This document shows, in pieces, positions 56,625 to 64,000 of a stretch of 64,000 bases of DNA. The notes under the pieces were generated by a model. It saw only the letters and a list, made by a program, of their open reading frames with translations. It ran no database searches and had not been told where the DNA came from. The DNA lies in NCBI GenBank assembly GCA_009692365.1, contig SHZJ01000016.1, positions 1 to 64,000 of the forward strand, written 5' to 3'. Within the stretch, counting starts at the first letter, position 1. Each line of letters starts with the position of its first letter. The stretch is from Gammaproteobacteria bacterium (GTDB lineage: Bacteria; Pseudomonadota; Gammaproteobacteria; Ga0077536). A program made the position numbers and the translations under genes.

Positions 56625-56953
56625 GCAGGGCTCCTCCAGCCGTCCGCGCGCGCCCCGAGCGGCAGTCGGCCGCACAGGGGCGCCCAGCCCGGATTGGCGG
56701 CGCGGTCTGGGCGGGTGCAAGAGGGGACGGACTGCAAAGGTGGTGCCTGCTCAAAACGATGAATACGACCGCCCCCAGCGCGCCGCGCCAGGGGCCCTTG
56801 CGCTAAGATTGGCCACCCCGCAATTGAACCGCCTGCGAGGGCCAGCTTCGCCTGCGCGCTGGTCGCGGTGACGCCCGTCATCAGCCCAAACCAAGCTGTG
56901 CGCAGTGTGCCAGAGTTAAACGCCAACCGCCCGACCCCACAAAGCACACCACC
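56625..56953. other. 329-bp divergent spacer
   Basis: Between DUF455 (minus) and the RDD gene (plus). No ORF or clear promoter is recognised beyond the GGAGGAG ribosome-binding site of DUF455. Confidence 0.5.
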
Positions 56954-57385
56954 ATGCCTACTTCTCCTGTTCTAGACGGACGGCCAGTTGCTCTGGGGCG
57001 ACGGTTCGCGGCCATCTTTTATGACGCACTGGCCCTAGTCGGCGTGTGGTTTATCGCCGGCGGGCTGGTGGTCGCGCTGCATCACGGCGAGGCCGTGCCG
57101 GCCAGCAGCGTTGGGTTTTCGCTCTATTTATTCGCGCTGAGCTATGCCTATTTTGCCGTGTCTTGGCGGCGCGGCGGGCAGACGCTCGGCATGAAAACAT
57201 GGCGCATCAAGGTCGTAGATGCCGCGACGCTGGCGCCCCTGTCGTGGCGTCAAATTGGCCTGCGTTACGCGGTGGCGCTGCTGGCGTGGTTGCCCTTGGG
57301 TTTTGGCTATTGGTGGGCGCTGACCGACCCCCTGGGACGCGGCTGGCCCGACCGCGCCTCGGCCACCCGGCTCATCCGGCTCTAG
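56954..57385 (+). CDS. RDD-family membrane protein
   Basis: A 143-residue inner-membrane protein of the RDD family. It has an N-terminal RRFAAIFYDALALVGVWF helix with the characteristic Arg and Asp, a second helix (about 55-75), the motif GQTLGMKTWRIKVVD at about 76-90, and a third helix near 105-120. RDD proteins have been linked to transport, but no substrate can be given. It converges on lptG, 12 bp apart. Confidence 0.9.
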   Translation: MPTSPVLDGRPVALGRRFAAIFYDALALVGVWFIAGGLVVALHHGEAVPASSVGFSLYLFALSYAYFAVSWRRGGQTLGMKTWRIKVVDAATLAPLSWRQIGLRYAVALLAWLPLGFGYWWALTDPLGRGWPDRASATRLIRL

Positions 57386-57397
57386 GCCGGGCCCGCC

Positions 57398-58462
57398 TCA
57401 GGGCGTGCGGGCCAGCAACACCCCGGCTACCGCCAGCATCAGCAAACCCGGGCCCGCCGCCGACCAGAACGGCGGCACCGCGTACACCACCCCCAGATGC
57501 CCCGCCGCTTGATTGAGCAGATGGAAGCCTAAACCGATCAACGCGCCGACCAGCACCCGCTGTCCCACGGTCACGGTGCGCTCGGCGCGCAGCACCATCG
57601 GCACGGCCAGCAATACCATCACCACCGTCGCCAACGGATAGGTCAGTTTGGTCCACAGCGCGTGCTCGTAGCGCTCCGAGTCTTCGCCGTTGCGCGCCAG
57701 AAAACGCATGTAACTGACTAGGCTCAACACATCGAGGCTGGCGGGCTCGATGGTGACCATCGCCAGCAGTTCTGGCTTCAACCGCGAATCCCAAGGCGCT
57801 TGCGCTAAATGGCTGGCCCGCAGGCCTTCGTCATCGATTTCGGTGCGCGAGATATTTTTAAGCACCCAATCCTGCCCCTCATAGCGGGCCGATTCAGCGT
57901 AGGTGCTGGCCTTTAACCGGTTGAGGTCATCAAATTCGTAGATGTAGATTTCGCGCAGCTGGTCGCCCGGCAGAATTTGGCGAATATTCACGTAGCTCAG
58001 CCCATCGCGCGACCAAAACCCGTGTTCGGACTGAAAACTGACGTGCTCGCTGAGTGCGTTGTTGCGCAGGTCACGCGCAATGCGCTCGGCGGGTGGGGCC
58101 AGCAACTCACCCACCAAAAATACGACCGTCAACATGACCAAACCCGCCTTGAGCACCGCGCCGACGACCCGTGCTTTAGACACGCCAGCCACCCGGATGA
58201 CGGTGATTTCACCGTTGCGCATCAGCGTGCCAAAACCCAGCAGTGCACCAATTAGCGCGGCCATCGGGAACAGCTGGTAGGTCAGACCGGGCGTATTGAG
58301 CGCCACGAAACCTGCCGCTTTCCACACCGTATAGGCCCCGCGCCCGACATCTTCCAATTGATCGATGAAACCAAAAAACGTGAAAATGGCTGCCAGCACC
58401 ACGAGCACGGTCAGCGTGGTGGAGACAATGGTCCAGCCAATGTAGCGGTCGAGGATTTTCAT
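57398..58462 (-). CDS. lptG: LPS export permease subunit LptG
   Basis: A 354-residue inner-membrane component of the LptB2FG transporter. It has N-terminal helices (ILDRYIGWTIVSTTLTVLVVL; LFPMAALIGALLGFGTL), a periplasmic beta-jellyroll (about 130-260) and C-terminal helices (MVLLAVPMVL region). The MKILDRYIG start and overall pattern fit LptG rather than LptF. In most gammaproteobacteria lptF lies between lptG and the divergent pepA; here lptG itself faces pepA directly and no lptF is present in the window. Confidence 0.93.
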   Translation of the reverse strand: MKILDRYIGWTIVSTTLTVLVVLAAIFTFFGFIDQLEDVGRGAYTVWKAAGFVALNTPGLTYQLFPMAALIGALLGFGTLMRNGEITVIRVAGVSKARVVGAVLKAGLVMLTVVFLVGELLAPPAERIARDLRNNALSEHVSFQSEHGFWSRDGLSYVNIRQILPGDQLREIYIYEFDDLNRLKASTYAESARYEGQDWVLKNISRTEIDDEGLRASHLAQAPWDSRLKPELLAMVTIEPASLDVLSLVSYMRFLARNGEDSERYEHALWTKLTYPLATVVMVLLAVPMVLRAERTVTVGQRVLVGALIGLGFHLLNQAAGHLGVVYAVPPFWSAAGPGLLMLAVAGVLLARTP

Positions 58463-58598
58463 GACGTTGTGGCGGTAGTATACCTGCGCTTTACGTTGCT
58501 AAATCCAAACGCATACACTGCTTGGCGGTGCTAGGCGTCGCGCTTTAAGCCCGTGCCGGCACTCCCCCGCCCCGCTTTTTTTGAATTTGGAGCAGCTC

Positions 58599-60092
58599 AT
58601 GGACACCGCCATCAAGCGCGGCACTGCGCGCGCGCAAAAGACCGCCTGTCTAGTCGCCGGCGTGCACGACGGCAAGCAGCTATCCGCCGCCGCCGCCGAC
58701 CTCGATCACGCGCTCCAGGGCACGCTTTCAAGGCTGGTAAAACGGGGCGACATTACCGGCAAAGTTGGCGAAACCCTGCTGCTGCCCGACGCCATTGGCA
58801 CCCGCGCAGAGCGCATCCTGCTGGTGGGCTGCGGCGCGCTAGCCGGGGTGCAGCCGGCGGAATATCAGCAAATCATCAACAAGGCTGCGCAAACCATCAA
58901 CGATTTGGGCCTGCGCGACGCCACCAGCACGCTCAATGACTGCACCGTACTGGAACGCGATTTAGCTTGGAAAATTTCCCAGACGGTGCTCGCTTTCGGC
59001 GGCAATGCCTATCGCTTTAACCAGCTGAAGAGCAAACCCTCTAAAAAACCCGTGTGCGAGCGCCTGCAACTGCTGGTGGCGCCGGCGGATTTTGCCGCCG
59101 CCCAACGCGCCGCAGGGCTGGGGCTGGGCGTGGCCAACGGCATCAAGCTGTCGAAAGATTTAGCCAATCTGCCGGGCAACCACTGCACGCCGCGTTACTT
59201 GGCCACCGTGGCCCGCGGGCTGGGGAAAACCCATAAAAGCCTCGCCGTCACCGTCCTCGAGCGGGCCGACATGCAGGCACTGGGCATGGGTTCGCTGTTG
59301 GCGGTCGCGCGTGGCAGCGCCGAGGCGCCAAAATTTATCACCCTAGAGTATGCGGGCGGTGGCGCCAAAGCGCGTCCGGTGGTGCTGGTCGGCAAAGGGG
59401 TGACCTTCGATTCCGGCGGCATTTCGATCAAGCCGGCGCCTGCCATGGACGAAATGAAATTCGATATGACCGGCGCGGCCAGCGTGCTGGGCGTCCTGCA
59501 GGCGGTCGCGGAACTTGCGCTGCCCATCAATGTGGTGGGGATCCTCCCGTGCGTCGAAAACATGCCTGACGGCAACGCCATCAAGCCCGGCGATGTGGTC
59601 ACCAGTCTGTCCGGGCAGACCATCGAAATCCTCAACACCGATGCGGAAGGCCGACTCATTCTTTGCGATGCGCTGACCTATGCAAAACGTTTTGAGCCGG
59701 ATGTTGTCATCGACATCGCGACCCTCACTGGAGCTTGCGTGATCGCGCTGGGGGCCCATGCCAGCGGCCTGCTCAGCAACCACGACGACCTCGCCAACGA
59801 GTTGCTGGCGGCGGGCCAGTTGAGCGGCGACCGCGCTTGGCGCTTGCCGCTCTGGGAAGACTACCAGCGGCAGCTGGACAGCAATTTTGCAGACATCGCC
59901 AACGTGGGCGGGCGCGAGGCCGGCACCATCACGGCGGCCTGTTTCCTGTCGCGGTTCGCCAAGGAATACCGTTGGGCCCATCTGGATATAGCCGGTACGG
60001 CCTGGCACTCCGGCAAGAACAAGGGCGCCACCGGCCGACCGGTACCGCTGCTGATGGAATTCCTGCTCAGCCGGGTGCGGGCGGGCGCGTAG
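58599..60092 (+). CDS. pepA: Leucyl aminopeptidase PepA
   Basis: A cytosolic M17 metallopeptidase of 497 residues; in E. coli it also binds DNA at xer and carAB sites. Metal and catalytic residues are in VLVGKGVTFDSGGISIKP, MKFDMTGAASVLG, and the signature NTDAEGRLILCDALTYA. ATG 58599 with GGAG upstream aligns the N-terminus with E. coli PepA; the TTG at 58581 is less likely. It heads the pepA-holC-valS operon. Confidence 0.96.
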   Translation: MDTAIKRGTARAQKTACLVAGVHDGKQLSAAAADLDHALQGTLSRLVKRGDITGKVGETLLLPDAIGTRAERILLVGCGALAGVQPAEYQQIINKAAQTINDLGLRDATSTLNDCTVLERDLAWKISQTVLAFGGNAYRFNQLKSKPSKKPVCERLQLLVAPADFAAAQRAAGLGLGVANGIKLSKDLANLPGNHCTPRYLATVARGLGKTHKSLAVTVLERADMQALGMGSLLAVARGSAEAPKFITLEYAGGGAKARPVVLVGKGVTFDSGGISIKPAPAMDEMKFDMTGAASVLGVLQAVAELALPINVVGILPCVENMPDGNAIKPGDVVTSLSGQTIEILNTDAEGRLILCDALTYAKRFEPDVVIDIATLTGACVIALGAHASGLLSNHDDLANELLAAGQLSGDRAWRLPLWEDYQRQLDSNFADIANVGGREAGTITAACFLSRFAKEYRWAHLDIAGTAWHSGKNKGATGRPVPLLMEFLLSRVRAGA

Positions 60093-60099
60093 GCGCACG

Positions 60100-60525
60100 A
60101 TGACCCACATCGACTTCCACGTTCGGCCGCTCCAAGCACACCGGGAGCACGAGTTATTTATCTGCGAGCTGGTGGCCCAGCTGTGGCGGAACGGGCAGCG
60201 CGTGCATCTGCATTGCCAGGACCACGCCACCGTGGGCGCGCTCGATGAACTGCTCTGGACCTTTCAGGAGACAAGCTTCGTGCCGCACGCCGTATTCGGC
60301 AGCGCGGCGGCAGCGGCGGTGGCGGTGACCCTAGGGACGGGCGAGGAAGTGCCAGACAGCGCGCAGGTGCTGGTCAATCTTCACCCAGAGGTACCGCCGT
60401 TCTTTAGCCAATTCGAGCAGGTGATTGAAACCACCGGCGCCGACGAGAGTTCGAAGACGCGGGCCCGGCAGCGGTATAAATTCTACAAAGATCGCGGCTA
60501 TTCCATCGCGATGATTAACGCCTAG
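60100..60525 (+). CDS. holC: DNA polymerase III chi subunit
   Basis: A 141-residue clamp-loader accessory protein that bridges SSB and the psi subunit. Family pattern: IDFHVRPLQAHREHELFICE at the N-terminus, HLHCQDHATVGALDELLWTF at about 45-64, and LVNLHPEVPPFFSQFEQVIE. It sits seven bases after pepA and six before valS, the usual position. Confidence 0.94.
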   Translation: MTHIDFHVRPLQAHREHELFICELVAQLWRNGQRVHLHCQDHATVGALDELLWTFQETSFVPHAVFGSAAAAAVAVTLGTGEEVPDSAQVLVNLHPEVPPFFSQFEQVIETTGADESSKTRARQRYKFYKDRGYSIAMINA

Positions 60526-60531
60526 ACCACC

Positions 60532-63500
60532 ATGCAAGACGAACCGCCAGACCCTAGCGCCCTAGACCTGACCGCCACACTCGGCGAACTAGAACAAATC
60601 ATCGAGCTTCGCCGGCGTGAACTCGCCGAGCTGCAGGCCGGGCAGCGGCCGCCGCCCGGCCTCGTGCCGCCTAGACTGAGCGCGCGGGTGAGCGAGGTGT
60701 CCGGCGCGCAGTTCCATCAGGCGCCGGGATTAACCCCCGCGGCTGCCGCTGCATCCTCACCACAGTCCGCATCTACCGCCAACGCTGAACCCGCGAACGC
60801 TGAACCCGCGATCGCTAAAACCTACGACCCCCACGCCATCGAGCAGGCGCGCTATCGCCACTGGGAGCAGGCGGGTTATTTTGCCGCCCAGGGGCGCGAC
60901 ACGCCGTACTGCATCATGCTGCCGCCGCCTAACGTCACGGGCAACCTCCATATGGGCCACGCTTTTCAGGACACCCTGATGGACGCCCTCATCCGCTACC
61001 ACCGCATGCAGGGTTTTCGCACGCTGTGGCAATGCGGCACCGACCACGCCGGGATCGCCACGCAGATGGTCGTCGAGCGCCAGCTGGGCTTGCAAGGCCA
61101 GTCGCGCCAGGCGCTGGGCCGCGACCGGTTTGTGGACGCGGTGTGGGAATGGAAGGCCGAGTCCGGCGGCACCATTTCCCAGCAGTTGCGGCGCATGGGT
61201 GCCTCGATGGACTGGACCCGCGAGCGCTTCACGATGGACGAGGGCCTGTCCAAGGCGGTCACCGAGGTGTTCGTGCGCCTGCACGAGGAAGGACTCATCT
61301 ATCGCGGTAAGCGGCTGGTGAACTGGGACCCGGTGCTGAGGACCGCTATTTCTGATTTGGAAGTAGTGGCCCAAGAGGAACAAGGGCAGCTGTGGCATCT
61401 GCGCTATCCCCTGAGCGATGGGACGGGCCACGTGGTGGTGGCCACCACGCGCCCCGAGACCCTGCTGGGCGATGCCGCCGTGGCGGTCCATCCGGAAGAC
61501 GAACGCTATGCCCATTTAATCGGCAAAGCGGTGGCGCTGCCGTTGTGTGACCGCGCCATCCCCATCATCGCCGATACCTACGTAGACCCCGCCTTTGGCT
61601 CAGGCTGCGTCAAGATCACGCCGGCGCACGACTTCAACGACTACGCGGTGGGCGAGCGCCACGGCCTGCCCCAGCTCAATATTTTCACTGACCAGGCGGC
61701 CATCAACGACAACGGGCCGCTGGCGTATCGCGGGCTCGACCGGTTTGCCGCACGGCAGCGCATCGTGGCCGATCTGCAGGCCCTAGGTTTGCTCGAGCGC
61801 ATCGATGATCACCAGCTGACGGTGCCGCGCGGCGACCGCTCGCAGGCGGTGGTCGAGCCCTATCTCACGGATCAATGGTTTGTGCGGGCCGCGCCGCTGG
61901 CCGCGCCAGCCATCGCCTGCGTCGCAGACGGTCGCATCCGTTTCGTGCCCGAGAACTGGGCCAAAACCTACTTCGAGTGGATGCGCAACATCGAGGACTG
62001 GTGCATCTCCCGGCAGCTGTGGTGGGGCCATCGGATCCCGGCCTGGTACGGCCCGGACGGCAGCATTTACGTCGGCCGCACCGAGGGCGAGGCGCGCGCC
62101 AAGGCGGGCTTGGCGGCAGATTTTCCGTTGCGGCAAGACGAAGACGTGCTCGACACTTGGTTTTCCAGCGCGCTGTGGCCTTTCTCCACGCTGGGCTGGC
62201 CGCAAAAAACCCCAGAACTGGCGACCTTCTACCCCACCAGCGTGCTGGTGACGGGTTTCGACATCATTTTTTTCTGGGTCGCCCGGATGATCATGATGGG
62301 GCTGAAATTCATGGGCGATGTACCCTTCCACGAGGTGTACATCCACGGTCTCGTGCGCGACGCCGAAGGCAACAAAATGTCGAAATCGAAGGGGAACATT
62401 CTCGACCCCATCGACCTCATCGACGGCATCGAACTAGGCCCACTGGTGGCTAAACGCACGACCGGCCTGATGCGCCCGGAAGAAGCGCCCAAAATTGAAG
62501 CCGCCACGCGCCGCCAGTTCGGCGCGGGGATCCCCAGCTACGGCACGGACGCACTGCGCTTCACGTTTGCCTCCATGGCGACGCAAGGCCGGGACGTGCG
62601 CTTTGATTTAGGCCGCATCGCAGGCTATCGCAATTTTTGTAACAAGCTCTGGAACGCCAGCCGTTTCGTGCTAATGACCCTCGCCGGCCAAGCCGTTCCC
62701 AGGGTGACCGACCGCGGGGGCATGGCGGAGCGCTGGATCCGGCATCGTCTGAGCGAGGCGCTGCTGGCGGTGCGCGAGGGTTTCGACAGCTATCGGTTCG
62801 ATCTGGCGGCGCAGGCGCTCTACGAATTTATCTGGGATGAATTCTGCGATTGGTATATCGAACTCGCCAAGATTTCGCTCAACGACCCCACCGCCACCGA
62901 ACCCCAGAAGCGCGCCGTGCGGCGCACGTTGCTGGAAGTTTTGGAAGCCGCGCTGCGCGCCGCCCACCCGCTTATGCCCTTCATCAGCGAGGAAATCTGG
63001 CTGAAAGTGGCCCCCCTGCTGGGGGCGACGGGCCTCACCCTCATGACCGAGCCCTACCCGCGGCCCGCGGATTACGCCACCGACCCGCTCGCCGCGGCGG
63101 AAATCACTTGGCTCAAAACGCTGGTGCTCGGCGTGCGGCGCATTCGGGCCGACAGCAATTTGGAGCCCAGCAAACGCATCCCCCTGCAGGTCAAGGGCGG
63201 CACCGAGCAGGAGCGCCGCTGGCTCCTCGAGTGCACCCCGTTCATTGTGCAGTTGGCGCGGGTGGAGCGCATCGAGCGCGTGGAGCACGCCACGACGGAC
63301 GCCACCACCGCCTTGGCCGGCGAGACCACGCTGCTCGTCCCGCTGCTGGATTTGCTCGATCCGGCGGTGGAGGTCGAGCGCCTGACCAAAGAGATTGCGC
63401 GTCTGGAACAGGATTGGGACCGCGTGACGGGCAAGCTGGCCAACGCCGAGTTTGTGGCGCGCGCACCCGCCGCCGTGGTGGAGAAAGAACGCAAGCGCGC

Positions 63501-63567
63501 CACCGACAACGCTAACGCCATCGAGCGGCTGCGTGCGCAAGTGGCGAAACTGCGTGGCACCCTCTGA
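60532..63567 (+). CDS. valS: Valyl-tRNA synthetase with N-terminal extension
   Basis: Class I synthetase of 1011 residues. The ValRS proper begins near residue 94 ([20 protein letters not shown], equivalent to the E. coli N-terminus). It has the HIGH-type motif [14 protein letters not shown], the editing domain, [12 protein letters not shown], an anticodon-binding domain and a C-terminal coiled-coil arm. The first 93 residues are extra: a helical segment [20 protein letters not shown], then a Pro/Ala-rich linker with NAEPA repeats. There is no Met suited to start ValRS alone at the junction, so the two appear truly fused. Confidence 0.95.
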   Translation: MQDEPPDPSALDLTATLGELEQIIELRRRELAELQAGQRPPPGLVPPRLSARVSEVSGAQFHQAPGLTPAAAAASSPQSASTANAEPANAEPAIAKTYDPHAIEQARYRHWEQAGYFAAQGRDTPYCIMLPPPNVTGNLHMGHAFQDTLMDALIRYHRMQGFRTLWQCGTDHAGIATQMVVERQLGLQGQSRQALGRDRFVDAVWEWKAESGGTISQQLRRMGASMDWTRERFTMDEGLSKAVTEVFVRLHEEGLIYRGKRLVNWDPVLRTAISDLEVVAQEEQGQLWHLRYPLSDGTGHVVVATTRPETLLGDAAVAVHPEDERYAHLIGKAVALPLCDRAIPIIADTYVDPAFGSGCVKITPAHDFNDYAVGERHGLPQLNIFTDQAAINDNGPLAYRGLDRFAARQRIVADLQALGLLERIDDHQLTVPRGDRSQAVVEPYLTDQWFVRAAPLAAPAIACVADGRIRFVPENWAKTYFEWMRNIEDWCISRQLWWGHRIPAWYGPDGSIYVGRTEGEARAKAGLAADFPLRQDEDVLDTWFSSALWPFSTLGWPQKTPELATFYPTSVLVTGFDIIFFWVARMIMMGLKFMGDVPFHEVYIHGLVRDAEGNKMSKSKGNILDPIDLIDGIELGPLVAKRTTGLMRPEEAPKIEAATRRQFGAGIPSYGTDALRFTFASMATQGRDVRFDLGRIAGYRNFCNKLWNASRFVLMTLAGQAVPRVTDRGGMAERWIRHRLSEALLAVREGFDSYRFDLAAQALYEFIWDEFCDWYIELAKISLNDPTATEPQKRAVRRTLLEVLEAALRAAHPLMPFISEEIWLKVAPLLGATGLTLMTEPYPRPADYATDPLAAAEITWLKTLVLGVRRIRADSNLEPSKRIPLQVKGGTEQERRWLLECTPFIVQLARVERIERVEHATTDATTALAGETTLLVPLLDLLDPAVEVERLTKEIARLEQDWDRVTGKLANAEFVARAPAAVVEKERKRATDNANAIERLRAQVAKLRGTL
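60781..60810. repeat. 15-bp tandem duplication in the ValRS linker
   Basis: AACGCTGAACCCGCG occurs at 60781-60795 and 60796-60810, encoding NAEPA twice. Confidence 0.95.
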
Positions 63568-63586
63568 GTCTCACCTCGAGACTCAG
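63564..63586. terminator. Hairpin shared by two converging genes
   Basis: CTGAGTCTC (63564-63572), loop ACCTC, GAGACTCAG (63578-63586): a perfect 9-bp stem. It contains the valS stop (63565-63567, plus) and the stop of the DUF2970 gene (63583-63585, minus). No T-tract follows on either side. Confidence 0.6.
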
Positions 63587-63810
63587 CCGGCGACGGTTTT
63601 CATCACCAAGGAGACTACCGCCCACACGCTCAGCACAAACAGCACCGTGCCCACCACGCCGGCGAGGATGAAGGTCCGCGCCGAGCCGTGTTTGAAATCG
63701 CGCTCGCGGTTGCGCGCACTCTGTACCCCGAAAGCGGCCGCGAGCACACTTTGTGCGACCTGTAGTAGAGTCACCTTCCGATCGGGGGGCTGAGATTCTG
63801 GCTTTTTCAT
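63583..63810 (-). CDS. DUF2970 small membrane protein
   Basis: A 75-residue protein. A polar N-terminus MKKPESQPPDRKVTLLQVAQ is followed by SVLAAAFGVQSARNRERDF, the pattern of DUF2970, and one transmembrane helix (FILAGVVGTVLFVLSVWAVVSLV). ATG 63810 gives the usual family length; the frame is open to 63837. Function unknown. Confidence 0.82.
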   Translation of the reverse strand: MKKPESQPPDRKVTLLQVAQSVLAAAFGVQSARNRERDFKHGSARTFILAGVVGTVLFVLSVWAVVSLVMKTVAG

Positions 63811-63860
63811 CGATCGACTGGGCGCCGCCTGAGTCAAGTTTAGTGAGTCATCGTGCCACC

Positions 63861-64000
63861 ATGTTCAGCGAACTGAAAGAAGACCTAAACAGCATTTTTG
63901 CGCGCGATCCCGCCGCCCGCAACCTTTTCGAGGTCGTGACGACCTACCCGGGGGTCCACGCGCTGCTCTTCCATCGCCTGGCCCACCCGTTGTGGCTAGG
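63861..64000 (+). CDS. cysE: Serine O-acetyltransferase (partial, N-terminus)
   Basis: The first 46 residues start MFSELKEDLNSIFARDPAAR, followed by a GVHALLFHRLAHPLW segment. This is the N-terminal helical domain of CysE, which makes O-acetylserine for cysteine synthesis. The hexapeptide-repeat domain lies beyond the window. It is divergent from the DUF2970 gene. Confidence 0.85.
   Translation, partial: MFSELKEDLNSIFARDPAARNLFEVVTTYPGVHALLFHRLAHPLWL

Overview
The window is a stretch of GC-rich chromosome from a bacterium that looks like a gammaproteobacterium. The gene orders priA-argS-SPOR protein, ponA-pilMNOPQ-aroK-aroB-damX-gltBD-hemE, lnt-corC-ybeY-phoH-miaB and lptG/pepA-holC-valS are all characteristic of that class. 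I see no phage, insertion sequence, CRISPR array or plasmid genes, and almost everything is housekeeping. The finer lineage cannot be set from this sequence; a Chromatiales- or Acidiferrobacterales-like group is only a guess.

Region by region. 1-3.1 kb: Bcp peroxiredoxin (cut by the window edge), a cupin, a YcbL-like metallo-hydrolase and an HDOD protein. 3.1-9.7 kb (minus strand): single-chain pyruvate carboxylase, a two-domain acyltransferase resembling OlsF-type ornithine-lipid synthases, and a DUF692/MNIO iron enzyme without its usual partner. 10.2-15.3 kb: a Sel1-repeat protein and a HAD phosphatase, then a minus-strand run of response regulator, FWGVRGS-type metallo-hydrolase, thiS, thiG and trmB. 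15.5-16.1 kb: tRNA-Gly(CCC) followed by an AT-rich non-coding segment carrying four DnaA-box matches and a perfect IHF-consensus match, lying between converging 3' ends. 16-24 kb (minus): SPOR/FtsN-like protein, argS, a 22-bp tandem repeat, priA, an uncharacterised conserved protein and PBP1A.

24.3-41.2 kb (plus): type IV pilus assembly genes pilMNOPQ, shikimate genes aroK and aroB, dgt, damX, glutamate synthase gltBD and hemE. 41.3-52.7 kb (minus): GNAT, D-Ala-D-Ala endopeptidase with a repetitive Lys/Thr/Ala linker, lnt, corC, ybeY, phoH-like, miaB, a COG1058 protein, panC, a deoxynucleoside kinase, folK and pcnB. 52.9-54.7 kb: tRNA-Glu(CTC) and a decayed di-haem cytochrome c peroxidase-like pseudogene. 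54.8-64 kb: a second FWG-RGS metallo-hydrolase, a DUF455 ferritin-like protein, an RDD membrane protein, lptG (lptF absent from its usual place), pepA-holC-valS with an unusual ValRS N-terminal extension, a DUF2970 protein and the start of cysE.

The most interesting items are the origin-like DnaA/IHF segment at about 15.7-15.9 kb, the orphan MNIO enzyme with a tiny overlapping upstream ORF, and a repeated tendency to short perfect tandem duplications (units of 15, 16, 18, 22, 24 and 29 bp) in both genes and spacers. No clear new multi-gene system was found; the MNIO/acyltransferase locus and the response regulator/metallo-hydrolase pair are the best candidates for uncharacterised function.
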